Shown: in pieces, positions 32,885 through 41,698 of the stretch | How the letters are laid out: every line of letters begins with the position of its first letter | How positions within the stretch are numbered: position 1 is the stretch's first letter | Source of the DNA: an uncultured Bacteroidales bacterium | GTDB lineage: Bacteria > Bacteroidota > Bacteroidia > Bacteroidales > Bacteroidaceae | Direction: 5' to 3' | Assembly: GCA_902798425.1 (NCBI GenBank) | Contig: CADBWR010000005.1 | Location: forward strand, 76,579-140,578 | Length of the DNA stretch: 64,000 nucleotides | The notes under the pieces: generated by a model | Databases searched by the model: none | Told to the model about the DNA's origin: nothing | Seen by the model: only the letters and a program-made list of their open reading frames with translations | Program-made: the position numbers and the translations under genes

Positions 32885-33343
32885 TTATAGTTTTTTGATC
32901 CATTGATTAATTACCTTCTCTAATTGGTCAATGTCTCTTACTTCCAGCAAGTCCCAAGTGCCGTATGTCTTGAGGTTGTTGGCAGCAGGAATCCAATAGT
33001 CTTTCAGATAGTGGCGCTTAGCTTCTTTGTTGCCAGACTTGTCGCTGTCGAAGTCTTCACACTCTACTATCAGGTTTATTCCCTTGACACGAACAATGAA
33101 TGTTGGCTGATATTCCTTATTCTCATCACCAACGGTATATGGGATTCGGAAGCCAAGGTAGGTATTCTTTACCCAACACTCTACACATTCCATCGCGTCG
33201 AGCGTCTTGGCTGCAATCTGCTGCCAGCTATTGTCTTCGGCTATCACATAGTTTACATGACTCTTCTGTGTTGGCCAGACCGTTTTGTTCGTGGGGCGAT
33301 ACACATGGATGGTACTGCCTTCTGGGTTGTAGTAGTTGAGCAC
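32885..33343 (-). CDS. C-terminal part of type III Res, separated by frameshift
   Basis: Read from GTG at 33343 (152 residues), but the frame is open upstream to about 33352, where it joins the preceding Res gene if one base is added. The content (VKNTYLGFRIPYTVG, then FIVRVKGINLIVECEDFDSDK) is the endonuclease-like end of Res proteins, with a D...ExE/K-type core. It should be one protein with the 864-residue gene. Independent translation from the GTG is possible but unproven. Confidence 0.6.
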   Translation of the reverse strand: MLNYYNPEGSTIHVYRPTNKTVWPTQKSHVNYVIAEDNSWQQIAAKTLDAMECVECWVKNTYLGFRIPYTVGDENKEYQPTFIVRVKGINLIVECEDFDSDKSGNKEAKRHYLKDYWIPAANNLKTYGTWDLLEVRDIDQLEKVINQWIKKL

Positions 33344-35847
33344 AGCTGAAATCTCTTCGTGATGTTGTCAAGCACAGCCTTATAGTTCCAGAGCATCACC
33401 AAACGTTTCTGTTCTGTGCTCCCATCGCCACCAACAATCTCCAGTTGCTCATTATACCATGTCTCTACAATCTGCTTGATGTCAGGGAACTTCTGGAACT
33501 GCTGACCATGTTCACGACTGGTATAGTATTCGCGAATCATCAGATGGGCAAAGTAATAAATCACCTCATTGTCGCGCAATTCCAAATAGTCCGTCTTCAA
33601 CATCTTCTGGTCACCATTAACAATGGTTTCCAAAACAGTCTCAGTAGGAATCTTGTTGAAGTCGAGTTTGAATTTGGGCAGATCTGTGAAGTTTGCTGTT
33701 AGAGCACCCTCGATATTGTCTGAACGATAACCAGTAATGACAGGAAATCGAATCTCCATAGCCTTGCGTTCAGGTAAGGCACGAATGACAGCCTTGGGCT
33801 TTTGTGGTTTTGTCACCACCGTCTGTCCACCCTTGAAGGTGTTGAATGGCACACCAATAATACGGGCGTATTCTGGTGGGAACTTGTAGGTGACGTTCTC
33901 TGGGTTATATCTCTTCAGGTCTTTGCGGTCAATCTCGCGACCTAATTTGTCGTATGGAATCAAATCGTAACTCTGACGACGCAAGGCACGACCCACCACC
34001 TGTTCGCATAGCAGCTGGCTGCCAAAGGCACGGATGCCGCAGACATGGGTCACTGTATTGGCGTCCCAACCTTCCGTCAGCATCGATACGCTGACCACAC
34101 ATTTGATGTCGCCACCCAACTTGCCAGGCTTGCCAACGGTATTCACCACTTCTCGCAGGATATCTGCATCCGTCAAATTATCGGCTGAGCCAGCACCATG
34201 CTGATTGGCATATTCGTGACGGAATTCCTCAATCTCGTTGGCGTATGCTTTCTTGAATGCCTCATCAATACGTGTTGACGCTTCATCAAGTGCAGAAGAG
34301 TCTATCAGCAAAGTAGGGAACTTCTCTTTTGGCAATCCCATGCCATCGTAATTGGAGAATACATCAAACCTACCTTTGCGATAGCGAGGTTCACCATCTT
34401 CATTGACGCCATCCTGATAGCCGGCAATATCACGATAGACCTCATGCGAAACGGTTGTATTATTGCAGACCACTATCAATACAGGCGGAGCCGTATAGAG
34501 TGTACCCATTGCTTCGTATGCCTGACGCAGACCTCTGTCGTAGTCCTCATAGTCTTTCACGAATTGCTCTAAGGCGGTGTTCAGAAGCGTTGGCAGGTTA
34601 GGTGCTTGAACAGCCAGAGCAGAAGATTCTACGTTATCTTCTTTGTCTTTTTTCTTCTGAGCACGAATACCTCGTTTAGGCAGTTTGTCTTTGATGCATT
34701 CGTAGATATTACGAAGTTTGGGTTCATCCAAGTCGGTCGTATTGTCATAGGCAGGCAGATAGGGAATCTTTACCAATCCGCTTTCAATAGCATCCACCAG
34801 TCCGAAATCGCTCACCACCCAAGGGAATAAGGAGCCTTTGAGATAATAAGGTGTAGCAGAGAGATCATAGACCTGTTGGAGTTTATAACCCAAGAGTTTC
34901 ATCTGGCGCAGACCTTCATACCACACCATAGCGGCCTCGTTCTCCTGTTTTAGGTCACTCTTTTCGTCATCGGTCAGACTCTTGTCCTTGTTTTGTCTGG
35001 GCAGATAGCAATGGTGAGCCTCATCGTTGATAACAACAATACGCTTGCCTTTCACACCTTTCTCCAAGATACGACTCAGCATCACACTGTAGTCTTCTTT
35101 GTCTTTTTGAGTTACCAACTCTCCATCTACCCATTTTTGCTTGCCGTCAAGAGGCGAAGCATGCTTGCCAGAAAACACACGAGGCAGGAATTGCTGGTAA
35201 TTGACAATGGTGATGCTGGCATTCAGTCCACCCAGTTCTTTTTCGAATTGAGGTGGTATCAGTCCACGCTGATGGTAGTAGTCTGTTCGCTCAAAGTTGT
35301 TGCTGCGCTGGCTATAGTCAAGTTGAAGTACGCTCAATCTGTCCCTAATGGTAATACCTGGCGCACAAAGCAGGAAATGGTCCGCATAGTGGGTATCCAT
35401 CGGATTGGCTCGCTTATTCAGGTAGTTATAGAGAATCAGCATCGCCATCACCACCGTTTTACCTGTACCCGTAGCCATTTTAAAGGCTGTACGAGGCAGC
35501 ACATAGGCATCGTCTGTTGAAACAGTATGCCTGCGTTCGCCCAACAGATTCAAGATGTAGTTACCTGTATTGGGGTCGCGCTCTGCTATCTCGTTCAGCC
35601 AGACTGCTGTTTCCACAGCCTCGCGCTGGCAGAAGAATAAACGCAGGTTTGCTCTGCGTTCTTTATTATTGAACCAAAAATCAAGCAATTCTTTGGTGAT
35701 ACGAGAGGCTTTTTGGTAGCCACCCTCGCGCCATGCTTTTACCTCTTTACGGATGCCATTGATAAATTCAGCATTGGGATCAACCGAGATAAAGTCTTCT
35801 TGCGAGAAGAAAGTCTTATCCCCTCGTTTCTTTGGCACGATATTCAC
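33253..35847 (-). CDS. Type III restriction subunit Res (helicase part), frameshifted at the end
   Basis: 864 residues as read; GTG start at 35847, since no in-frame ATG lies between it and an upstream stop. It is an SF2 helicase: Walker A KMATGTGKTVVMAMLI near residue 122, DEAHH box VVINDEAHHCY, and motif VI QVVGRALRRQSY near 650. The last ~32 residues after NITKR make no sense for the family. The true continuation lies in the frame of the 32885-33343 reading, so a one-base loss around 33349-33354 splits the nuclease domain off. If real, restriction activity is lost. Confidence 0.85.
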   Translation of the reverse strand: MNIVPKKRGDKTFFSQEDFISVDPNAEFINGIRKEVKAWREGGYQKASRITKELLDFWFNNKERRANLRLFFCQREAVETAVWLNEIAERDPNTGNYILNLLGERRHTVSTDDAYVLPRTAFKMATGTGKTVVMAMLILYNYLNKRANPMDTHYADHFLLCAPGITIRDRLSVLQLDYSQRSNNFERTDYYHQRGLIPPQFEKELGGLNASITIVNYQQFLPRVFSGKHASPLDGKQKWVDGELVTQKDKEDYSVMLSRILEKGVKGKRIVVINDEAHHCYLPRQNKDKSLTDDEKSDLKQENEAAMVWYEGLRQMKLLGYKLQQVYDLSATPYYLKGSLFPWVVSDFGLVDAIESGLVKIPYLPAYDNTTDLDEPKLRNIYECIKDKLPKRGIRAQKKKDKEDNVESSALAVQAPNLPTLLNTALEQFVKDYEDYDRGLRQAYEAMGTLYTAPPVLIVVCNNTTVSHEVYRDIAGYQDGVNEDGEPRYRKGRFDVFSNYDGMGLPKEKFPTLLIDSSALDEASTRIDEAFKKAYANEIEEFRHEYANQHGAGSADNLTDADILREVVNTVGKPGKLGGDIKCVVSVSMLTEGWDANTVTHVCGIRAFGSQLLCEQVVGRALRRQSYDLIPYDKLGREIDRKDLKRYNPENVTYKFPPEYARIIGVPFNTFKGGQTVVTKPQKPKAVIRALPERKAMEIRFPVITGYRSDNIEGALTANFTDLPKFKLDFNKIPTETVLETIVNGDQKMLKTDYLELRDNEVIYYFAHLMIREYYTSREHGQQFQKFPDIKQIVETWYNEQLEIVGGDGSTEQKRLVMLWNYKAVLDNITKRFQLCSTTTTQKAVPSMCIAPRTKRSGQHRRVM

Positions 35848-36171
35848 GTCATAGCCGAATGGTCGTCGTCTTGCATAAGCGTATCATCGTTTATGCGCTG
35901 CTCTCTAAAAAACAAAAGCAAGACCAAACACAAAAGAAACGTGGACAATTACTCATCCACATTCCAGGTGCTTGGTCATACCCTCAAAGAAAACAAGTAA
36001 CGTCCACGTATAACGCGAACGTCTGCATGTTTGTCTTTGACTCCTTTTGCGACCAAGCTTTGGAATGTCTTATAAACAGCAAACGCTATTGTTCAACCCA
36101 CTAAAATCATACCGCCACCCTGCACTCAGGGACACATACCGTAGTAGGGCCGTTTACGGCCATTGGCTGTA
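35848..36171. other. Leader region of res, no gene seen
   Basis: About 320 bases between the start of res and the promoter at 36180-36235. It contains an imperfect 14-bp inverted repeat (ACGTGGAC.. near 35939 with ..GTCCACGT near 36009) and a GGCCGT/ACGGCC hairpin near 36150. Open frames on the plus strand here have no coding character. Confidence 0.4.
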
Positions 36172-36179
36172 CTTGAATG

Positions 36180-36235
36180 CAAAGATAGTACAAATCGAGC
36201 GAAATGCAAAATAAATTGCGATTTATTTTGCATTT
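36180..36235 (-). promoter_or_regulatory. res promoter with -33 box inside a 15-bp hairpin
   Basis: Minus strand: TATCTTTG at 36187-36180, preceded after 19 bases by TTTG in the right arm of a perfect inverted repeat (AAATGCAAAATAAAT, 36202-36216, with 36221-36235). The following CGCTC is shared with the promoters of valS and the DMP19 gene. Confidence 0.65.
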
Positions 36236-36321
36236 CTGATAATCTCTACGTGTATCTGTCTGCGGCCAAGCCTAGATGTACAAGTTCGGGTCAACATCTA
36301 TACTGTAAGGTAAGGATGTTA

Positions 36322-36372
36322 CTTAAAAAGATATAAAAACGATGGTGTTTTCCATCTGTTTTCGTACCTTTG
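36322..36372 (+). promoter_or_regulatory. Promoter of the GlsB-type gene with shared 26-bp box
   Basis: CTTAAAAAGAtATAAAAACG plus ATGGTG (36322-36347), 17-base gap, TACCTTTG at 36365-36372. The box and the gap are repeated before the gene at 44225. Confidence 0.65.
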
Positions 36373-36413
36373 CATAAGATAGACAAAAGTTTAAGGAGTA
36401 AAATTGTAAAGTC

Positions 36414-36677
36414 ATGTTAGAACACATCGTAGAATTCACGGCTTGGCCGATACTGACAGGCATTTTGATAGGCTATGTAGCCAACCGCATTATGAGCGGT
36501 GAAGGCAAAGGTTGTTGCATGAACCTCCTGATAGGTATCATTGGCAGCTACGCAGGTACATTCATCAGCCACCTGCTGAACATAGAACTTTTTGGTAAGG
36601 GCTACCTCACCAACTTCGTGTTCTGTGTTGTAGGTGCAGTCACCGTGCTCTGGATTTGGAAAAAACTGTTTGATTGA
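36414..36677 (+). CDS. GlsB/YeaQ/YmgE-type stress membrane protein
   Basis: 87 residues, three membrane helices with the glycine pattern of the transglycosylase-associated family: GILIGYVANRIM, MNLLIGIIGSYAGTFI, and VFCVVGAVTVLWIWKKLF. Family members are induced by acid or envelope stress, with no known enzyme activity. Its promoter carries a box shared with the gene at 44225, suggesting common regulation. The LUD gene follows after 58 bases. Confidence 0.85.
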   Translation: MLEHIVEFTAWPILTGILIGYVANRIMSGEGKGCCMNLLIGIIGSYAGTFISHLLNIELFGKGYLTNFVFCVVGAVTVLWIWKKLFD

Positions 36678-36735
36678 CGATGAATACCATCGACACGACA
36701 ATCATGTGCTCGCACTTGCATAAATAAGCATTAAT

Positions 36736-37371
36736 ATGACACCACAGGAAGAAAGAAATGAGCAGTTGGCTCAGACCATTATCAAGAACCTGAAGCGCCG
36801 ACATATGGATGGCTTCTATTGCGCCACGGCAGAAGAGGCCGTGAAGAAAGTGTCGGAACTCATTGCAGACGGAAGCAGTGTCACATGGGGCGGTACGATG
36901 ACAGTCCGCGATATGGGTATTCCTCAGTACCTTAAAGACCGTGGCACACTCCAGTTGCTTGATCGAGACCTCGCAGCAACACCTGAGGAAACGCAAGCGA
37001 TATATCTCAAGGCGTTCTCTTCCGACGTTTATCTTTCCAGTGCCAATGCCATTTCTGAGGACGGTGTCATCGTGAACATCGATGGCAATGGAAACCGTGT
37101 TGCAGCCATCACCTGGGGACCTAAGAAGGTCATCTTCATCGTTGGCATGAATAAGGTGGCTCAGAATGTAGAGGCAGCACTTGCCAGGGCACGCAGCACG
37201 GCAGCGCCCATCAACGCGGCGCGCTTCGACATTAAGACTCCCTGCAAGACTGATGGTGTGTGCCATAACTGCAATTCGCCCCAGTCTATCTGCAACTACG
37301 TTCACTTCCTCAGAAACTCCCCACAAGGACGGCATGTCGTGGTGTTGGTGGGTGAAAACCTAGGATACTAA
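36736..37371 (+). CDS. LUD-domain (LutC/YkgG-like) protein
   Basis: 211 residues. It carries the LUD fold signature: ATAEEAVKKVSELI, then SVTWGGTMTVRDMGI, YLSSANAISEDGVIVNIDGNGNR and VIFIVGMNKV. A late cysteine cluster (CKTDGVCHNC..SICNYV) could bind metal. LutC-type proteins take part in L-lactate oxidation with LutA and LutB, which are not present, so a stand-alone role is likely. The family is clear; the substrate is unknown. Confidence 0.87.
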   Translation: MTPQEERNEQLAQTIIKNLKRRHMDGFYCATAEEAVKKVSELIADGSSVTWGGTMTVRDMGIPQYLKDRGTLQLLDRDLAATPEETQAIYLKAFSSDVYLSSANAISEDGVIVNIDGNGNRVAAITWGPKKVIFIVGMNKVAQNVEAALARARSTAAPINAARFDIKTPCKTDGVCHNCNSPQSICNYVHFLRNSPQGRHVVVLVGENLGY

Positions 37372-37436
37372 AGGCTTGGAAACTTCCCCAAACGACAGGA
37401 TAAGATGAAACAGATAAGAGACAAGGAGTTTTGGAG

Positions 37437-38189
37437 GTGAGACTAACGTATATTTTTCATAGTGGCTTTGTATTGGAGACTAAGGAATCCATCCTAATAT
37501 TTGATTATTGGATGGATTTGAATGGTGTCGTGCCACTGTTTCTGAAGAAAGACAAGCCCATCTATGTATTTTCCAGTCACTTCCACGAAGACCACTTCAA
37601 TAGTGCCATCTTCGAATGGAGAAAACTGCATGATAAAATCACCTATATACTATCCAAGGATATATATAAGCATCGGAGAGCTCAGAGCGAAGATGCCGAC
37701 GTATGGTTGGCCAAGGGCGGCACATGGTCAGACGGCACTGTATCTGTTTGGGCATTAGGCAGCACAGACAGCGGTGTGTCGTGGATTGTAGAGACAGAAG
37801 GTAAACGTATCTTCCATGCCGGTGACTTGAACAACTGGTATGCGCGATTTCTGCCAGAAGCCGTACCTGGTGAGACTATCTATAGTGAGGAATTCGATGA
37901 AGAGATAGACCCGATTGCCCATGAGAAACAATACCTTGGCGAGTTGAAGGATATTCGCAAGATTGCCGGTAGCTTCGACGTCGTGATGTTTCCTGTTGAC
38001 GGTCGTATCGGCAATGGTTATACTCTCGGAGGGCGACAGTTCATTGAGCGCTTCAAGGTCGGCCTTTTTGTACCCATGCACTTCGTGGCCAGCGGTTTTG
38101 AGTCAGCTTGGCGTATGAAGGAGTTCACGGAAGAAAAAGGAATCCCCTTCTGGGAAATTAGCAGAGAAGGAGAAGCTATTGAAATCTGA
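37437..38189 (+). CDS. MBL-fold metal-dependent hydrolase
   Basis: 250 residues if read from GTG at 37437, which follows an AAGGAG-like stretch; TTG at 37431 is the alternative. The metallo-beta-lactamase metal motif is SSHFHEDHF near residue 46, with FHAGDLNNW near 125 and MHFVASGFES near the end. It resembles the UlaG-like branch acting on small phosphodiester or lactone substrates. Follows the LUD gene by 65 bases on the same strand. Confidence 0.85.
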   Translation: MRLTYIFHSGFVLETKESILIFDYWMDLNGVVPLFLKKDKPIYVFSSHFHEDHFNSAIFEWRKLHDKITYILSKDIYKHRRAQSEDADVWLAKGGTWSDGTVSVWALGSTDSGVSWIVETEGKRIFHAGDLNNWYARFLPEAVPGETIYSEEFDEEIDPIAHEKQYLGELKDIRKIAGSFDVVMFPVDGRIGNGYTLGGRQFIERFKVGLFVPMHFVASGFESAWRMKEFTEEKGIPFWEISREGEAIEI

Positions 38190-38259
38190 GTGAAACTACC
38201 AGTGGCACTGCTGTTGTAATTTGAAGCTTTTCAGTGATTGCATTGATAAGAAAAGTCAC

Positions 38260-38967
38260 TTATAATTTCAAGTATCTCCAGATGCACTTTGGTATTCTAC
38301 GCCAAAGGGCAGTTAAGATGCGATATTTCCAATCGATGATGCGAACATGCTGTTTTCTATTGATGGCATGGACTATCTCTCTGGCCACTGCCTCTGGTTT
38401 CAGCATCATCGGGTATTTGAAATTGCCGTTAAGCAGGGCTGTATCAACAAATCCTGGGCGAATATCCGTGAAACAGATGTTCAAGCCGCGAGCGTTTGCC
38501 TGTTGCTCGAGTGCCTGCAGATAAACGTTCTGCAACGCCTTTGTGGCCGAATACGACGGTGCAGGACCCAATCCCTTGGTACCGGCGATGGACGATATGG
38601 CAGCAATATGGCCATGACCTTGTTGTGCAAAGTATCGGTATGCTTCACCTATCATCCTTGTAAAGCCAACAGCATTGGTTTCGACGGTAGCCAGTTCGAT
38701 GTCCTCCTTCAACTCTCGGTTCTGCTTGCCGATGCCCGAAGCATAAAAGAAGAGGTCCATACCTCCTACCCTTTCTATCAAGTGTTGCAACTGCTGTGTA
38801 GCCTCTGGTTTAGTCACGTCAATCTGTTCTGTCTCAACGTCCCCAATGGTCTTCAGCAGGTCAATCCTTCGGGCAGCGACACCCACTTTCCAACCCTGTT
38901 TCAACAGCAGTCGAGCCACCTCCATGCCGATGCCCGACGAAGCACCAACGACGATTGCTTTTTTCAT
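38260..38967 (-). CDS. Short-chain dehydrogenase/reductase
   Basis: 235 residues from ATG at 38967, which overlaps the stop of the upstream gene (ATGA). Rossmann motif GASSGIG at residues 8-14; catalytic Ser in AISSIAG and YSATK pair. C-terminal basic tail KYRILTALWRRIPKCIWRYL may contact the membrane. It is an NAD(P)-dependent oxidoreductase of unknown substrate. A 50-base relic resembling its 3' end lies at 56553-56598. Confidence 0.9.
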   Translation of the reverse strand: MKKAIVVGASSGIGMEVARLLLKQGWKVGVAARRIDLLKTIGDVETEQIDVTKPEATQQLQHLIERVGGMDLFFYASGIGKQNRELKEDIELATVETNAVGFTRMIGEAYRYFAQQGHGHIAAISSIAGTKGLGPAPSYSATKALQNVYLQALEQQANARGLNICFTDIRPGFVDTALLNGNFKYPMMLKPEAVAREIVHAINRKQHVRIIDWKYRILTALWRRIPKCIWRYLKL

Positions 38968-39746
38968 TCCTTCAAATTGTTTTCCCATTCTTGATGGAGT
39001 CTGTTCCATTTCTCGCTGTGGGCACCCAAAGCACCAATCTGGCGAGGGTGTGCTAACGGAAGAACCTTTATTTTCCGATTGTCGATGGTGACATCGGTAG
39101 CTGTTCCATAGCCATATAAGTCAACATATTCCTGCAGGGATGTATATGGAACGTCAGCCACCTCATTCAGGAACTGAGCAATGGGAATGTCACCGAGAAG
39201 TACCAGCAGCTCTGCTAGGGATTCTTTCAACTCAACAAGAATCTCTTCGCATCGCTTTGCATCACAGAAGACAGTGGGGCGCTCAGGGATAGTGACTTTA
39301 TTCAGACCGTACAGCTCAATCAGTGGATTGTAGCGTTTGGTAATAACCTTGACTTGACCAGAGTTAAGACGTGTCTCAGGAAGAAGGTCGCAAAGCCATG
39401 CATCTTTCCTTGTGTACCCTAAAGTACCAAGGATATGCTCGTCGAGGACTTTTGCAGAAGGGCCATTGAGATGACTGCCTGCAGGTTCAAGAGTGCCAAC
39501 TTCTTTTGGAATGGCAATCTTAGAAATAATCTCTTTTGCTTCATCGACATTGCCGTCCCAAAAGATTCTGGGCTCACTTGCCACAGCCATAGCTGGACAG
39601 ATAGTCTTTCCGTCTTTCTTCCAACGGGCATGAACGGCACTGGCATAAACGCCAAGAACGAATACTTTCTTGGGAGTTCTGTCCTGCTGAACAAGCGGAC
39701 GAACAATTTGGCCAAATGGGAATTTTTTAATCATACCTACAGGCAT
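38964..39746 (-). CDS. Uracil-DNA-glycosylase-superfamily-like protein
   Basis: 260 residues; a start at the methionine in GMIKKFPF (about 39734) is also possible. KKVFVLGVYASAVHARW near the N terminus and KVLPLAHPRQIGALGAHSEKWNRLHQEW near the C terminus resemble the two active-site strands of the uracil-DNA glycosylase superfamily (VLGxxPG-like and HPR/S-like). The catalytic residues are not certain, and the middle is unlike classical Udg. A base-excision role is therefore a hypothesis. It is translationally coupled to the SDR gene. Confidence 0.55.
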   Translation of the reverse strand: MPVGMIKKFPFGQIVRPLVQQDRTPKKVFVLGVYASAVHARWKKDGKTICPAMAVASEPRIFWDGNVDEAKEIISKIAIPKEVGTLEPAGSHLNGPSAKVLDEHILGTLGYTRKDAWLCDLLPETRLNSGQVKVITKRYNPLIELYGLNKVTIPERPTVFCDAKRCEEILVELKESLAELLVLLGDIPIAQFLNEVADVPYTSLQEYVDLYGYGTATDVTIDNRKIKVLPLAHPRQIGALGAHSEKWNRLHQEWENNLKE

Positions 39747-40858
39747 TGTGCCTTCTTTTTTATTATTTCAAACTCATTAAATGTTAGGTCTTTCTTTATT
39801 AATATAGCATATAATTCATTTGAAAGCGACACTTTTTCTGGATTGTAGGGATTCATGTAATTCTGTGGGTTACACTTTTCTAATAAACTCTGTAGTTCAT
39901 TCTTATCAATTCGCGAAATATTTAACTCATTTTCTATCCTAAGTTCTAAAGATTCTAATGTTTTAGAGTCATCTGGGCTGACTTTCATTAATAACGAATA
40001 TATTTCATTTGCCTTATCAACTTTATCTTTTTGATATGGATTCATAAAATTCGCTGGGTTGCTTTTCTTTTTTAACTTATATAGTTTGGAATTCTTTAAT
40101 TCTCTTCTTTTATCTGTCCAATCTATTATTCGAAGTATAGATGTAACAAAAAGAATTGCGGCAAATATCACCCAGGATGCATTTGTTATGTTTTCTTTTG
40201 TTTCTATATAATCATATTTGAATTTTGGTGTAATTTTATTAGTACACTTTCCATCAATTATAACTCTAAAATAATCTACATCTATAGAATTTCCAAAGAA
40301 ATCATCACAATTAACTTTATTATATTGATATATACTATTATCTTTTATCGAATTTGAAATATCCTCCCATAGCTTAATGTTCTCATCAGTTGTTACGTTC
40401 TTACCTTTAATATTTGATTTACAATATGAACTATAAGCTTCTGAAAGACAGCGGATAAGTTCTTCTCCAGAATTAATTCTTTGTTTTGAAAGGATATATG
40501 TAGGGTAAATAAGGAAAGAAAGAACATCTCCATCCTCTTCTACCTGAGTCTGGAAAATCACCCATGCCCATTCAGACAATTCATATTTATATGGATAATT
40601 AGAAGATGAATAACTGTTATCGTTTAGTTTAAATGTTGCCTTAAAATGGGAATCATACATATGTAGGCTCTCTCTATGTATATAAGCCCTATCCTCTAAC
40701 GATTCACAATCGTTATAATTACCTGGAGGAGCAACAGAAGAAACTGCTTCCAAAGCACTTTTGTAGTGTGAGTTTTCATATATCGAAAAGATAGAAGCTT
40801 CTATTATTCCAAAAATTAGAACTGATAGACAAATAAATATATAATTTTTTTTGTTCAT
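39737..40858 (-). CDS. Membrane protein with internal NPxNYMNPY repeat
   Basis: 373 residues, AT-rich compared with its neighbours. One membrane helix is at the N terminus (residues 5-25) and one at about 230-248, with a ~200-residue extracytoplasmic part between them. The cytoplasmic tail holds two related ~50-residue units: KKSNPANFMNPYQKDKVDKA and EKCNPQNYMNPYNPEKVSLS, each followed by NE(I/L)Y and a helix. I do not recognise the family. The end overlaps the next gene by 10 bases. Composition suggests recent transfer. Confidence 0.6.
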   Translation of the reverse strand: MNKKNYIFICLSVLIFGIIEASIFSIYENSHYKSALEAVSSVAPPGNYNDCESLEDRAYIHRESLHMYDSHFKATFKLNDNSYSSSNYPYKYELSEWAWVIFQTQVEEDGDVLSFLIYPTYILSKQRINSGEELIRCLSEAYSSYCKSNIKGKNVTTDENIKLWEDISNSIKDNSIYQYNKVNCDDFFGNSIDVDYFRVIIDGKCTNKITPKFKYDYIETKENITNASWVIFAAILFVTSILRIIDWTDKRRELKNSKLYKLKKKSNPANFMNPYQKDKVDKANEIYSLLMKVSPDDSKTLESLELRIENELNISRIDKNELQSLLEKCNPQNYMNPYNPEKVSLSNELYAILIKKDLTFNEFEIIKKKAQCL

Positions 40859-40877
40859 AACAACGTCTTATTTCATT

Positions 40878-41108
40878 TTATTTTCTAGGAGCATCGTAAT
40901 AGTCTCGTGTTGGACCATGATCATTGTCAGCGCATGATTTCATCATCCCAATAAATCCAATTATTGTTATAGCAATAGTCAATATGATTGAAGTCATACC
41001 GCAGCCAAAGCCATCTTTGTCAACTTTTTCTTCAAACTGACCTAAAACCCATCCCAATATAGGCCACCCGAATAATAATAATAAAAGTGCAATAATTCCT
41101 ATCAACAT
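40878..41108 (-). CDS. Small two-helix membrane protein
   Basis: 76 residues from ATG at 41108. A promoter-like TATCTTTG at 41132-41125 lies inside the longer reading, so the nearer ATG is preferred. Two membrane segments (LIGIIALLLLLFGWPILGWVL and TSIILTIAITIIGFIGMM) are linked by an acidic stretch. AT-rich like the following gene, 19 bases away, and probably co-transcribed with it. Function unknown. Confidence 0.6.
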   Translation of the reverse strand: MLIGIIALLLLLFGWPILGWVLGQFEEKVDKDGFGCGMTSIILTIAITIIGFIGMMKSCADNDHGPTRDYYDAPRK

Positions 41109-41188
41109 AGCATCATATTTTTTGCAAAGATACTGAAAAAATGCCATATTCGAGTGAATACGGTATAAGATTTGGGATTATTTATGAT

Positions 41189-41565
41189 TCAGAACCAGTA
41201 ACCGCCTGAATTTTTCTTGTTCTCGAAGACTTTCGGGGTGTATAGAGCTGCCACAGGGGAACTATGCCAGGCGGGGAATACCTCCTCGTGTTCACGGATG
41301 ATGTTGACCAGGTCGTAATAACATTGGGGATGGACTTGAAGATCAGTCAAGAGCTGAAGTTCGTAGGTGCCTCCGCCTGAAGATATTCCCTAAATTCTCT
41401 GATAGGCCAACCTTTCGTCACCCGTCAGCAGGTAGATAATACCGCAATAGGATTTAGAATTACTCTTCGCGATATCCAGTATGTCGCCAGGCTGGCAGTC
41501 GTTGCCTGCTGCAAGCCCCTCAGGAGCAGAGCCATGAGGGCGAATAGTCTCAAAAACTTTTTCAT
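41189..41565 (-). pseudogene. Broken secreted-protein gene containing a duplicated segment
   Basis: ATG at 41565 begins a signal-like peptide (MKKFLRLFALMALLL), but the frame stops after 46 codons. A second frame ending at 41189 reads as the end of a protein (SGGGTYELQLLTDLQVHPQ and on, to ENKKNSGGYWF). Between them lies a ~115-base copy of the region at 43247-43357, which contains the 3' end of the XRE regulator gene. The insertion or recombination has destroyed the gene. Confidence 0.55.
41386..41500 (-). repeat. ~115-bp direct duplication, copy 1
   Basis: Nearly identical to 43247-43357 in the same orientation (from CCCTAAATTCTCTGATAGGC through GTCGCCAGGCTGGCAG), with two small differences. 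It carries a CQPGDIL coding relic of the XRE gene end. Confidence 0.8.
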
Positions 41566-41579
41566 TGTAGATAGAATTT

Positions 41580-41628
41580 AGTGATTACTTCCCGAATGGT
41601 CGGGTTACCATCGGAAAAAGTAATCACT
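41580..41628. repeat. 11-bp inverted repeat with nested hairpin
   Basis: AGTGATTACTT (41580-41590) pairs with 41618-41628; inside, CCGAATGG and CCATCGG form a second stem. It lies between the pseudogene start and the 78-residue gene and may act as a terminator-like structure. Confidence 0.5.
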
Positions 41629-41698
41629 GTCGTTCAACTTTGCCAAGACAAAAAAGCGCCCCTTGTTAGAGACGCCTTGTTATCGTGAACGAATGTTC

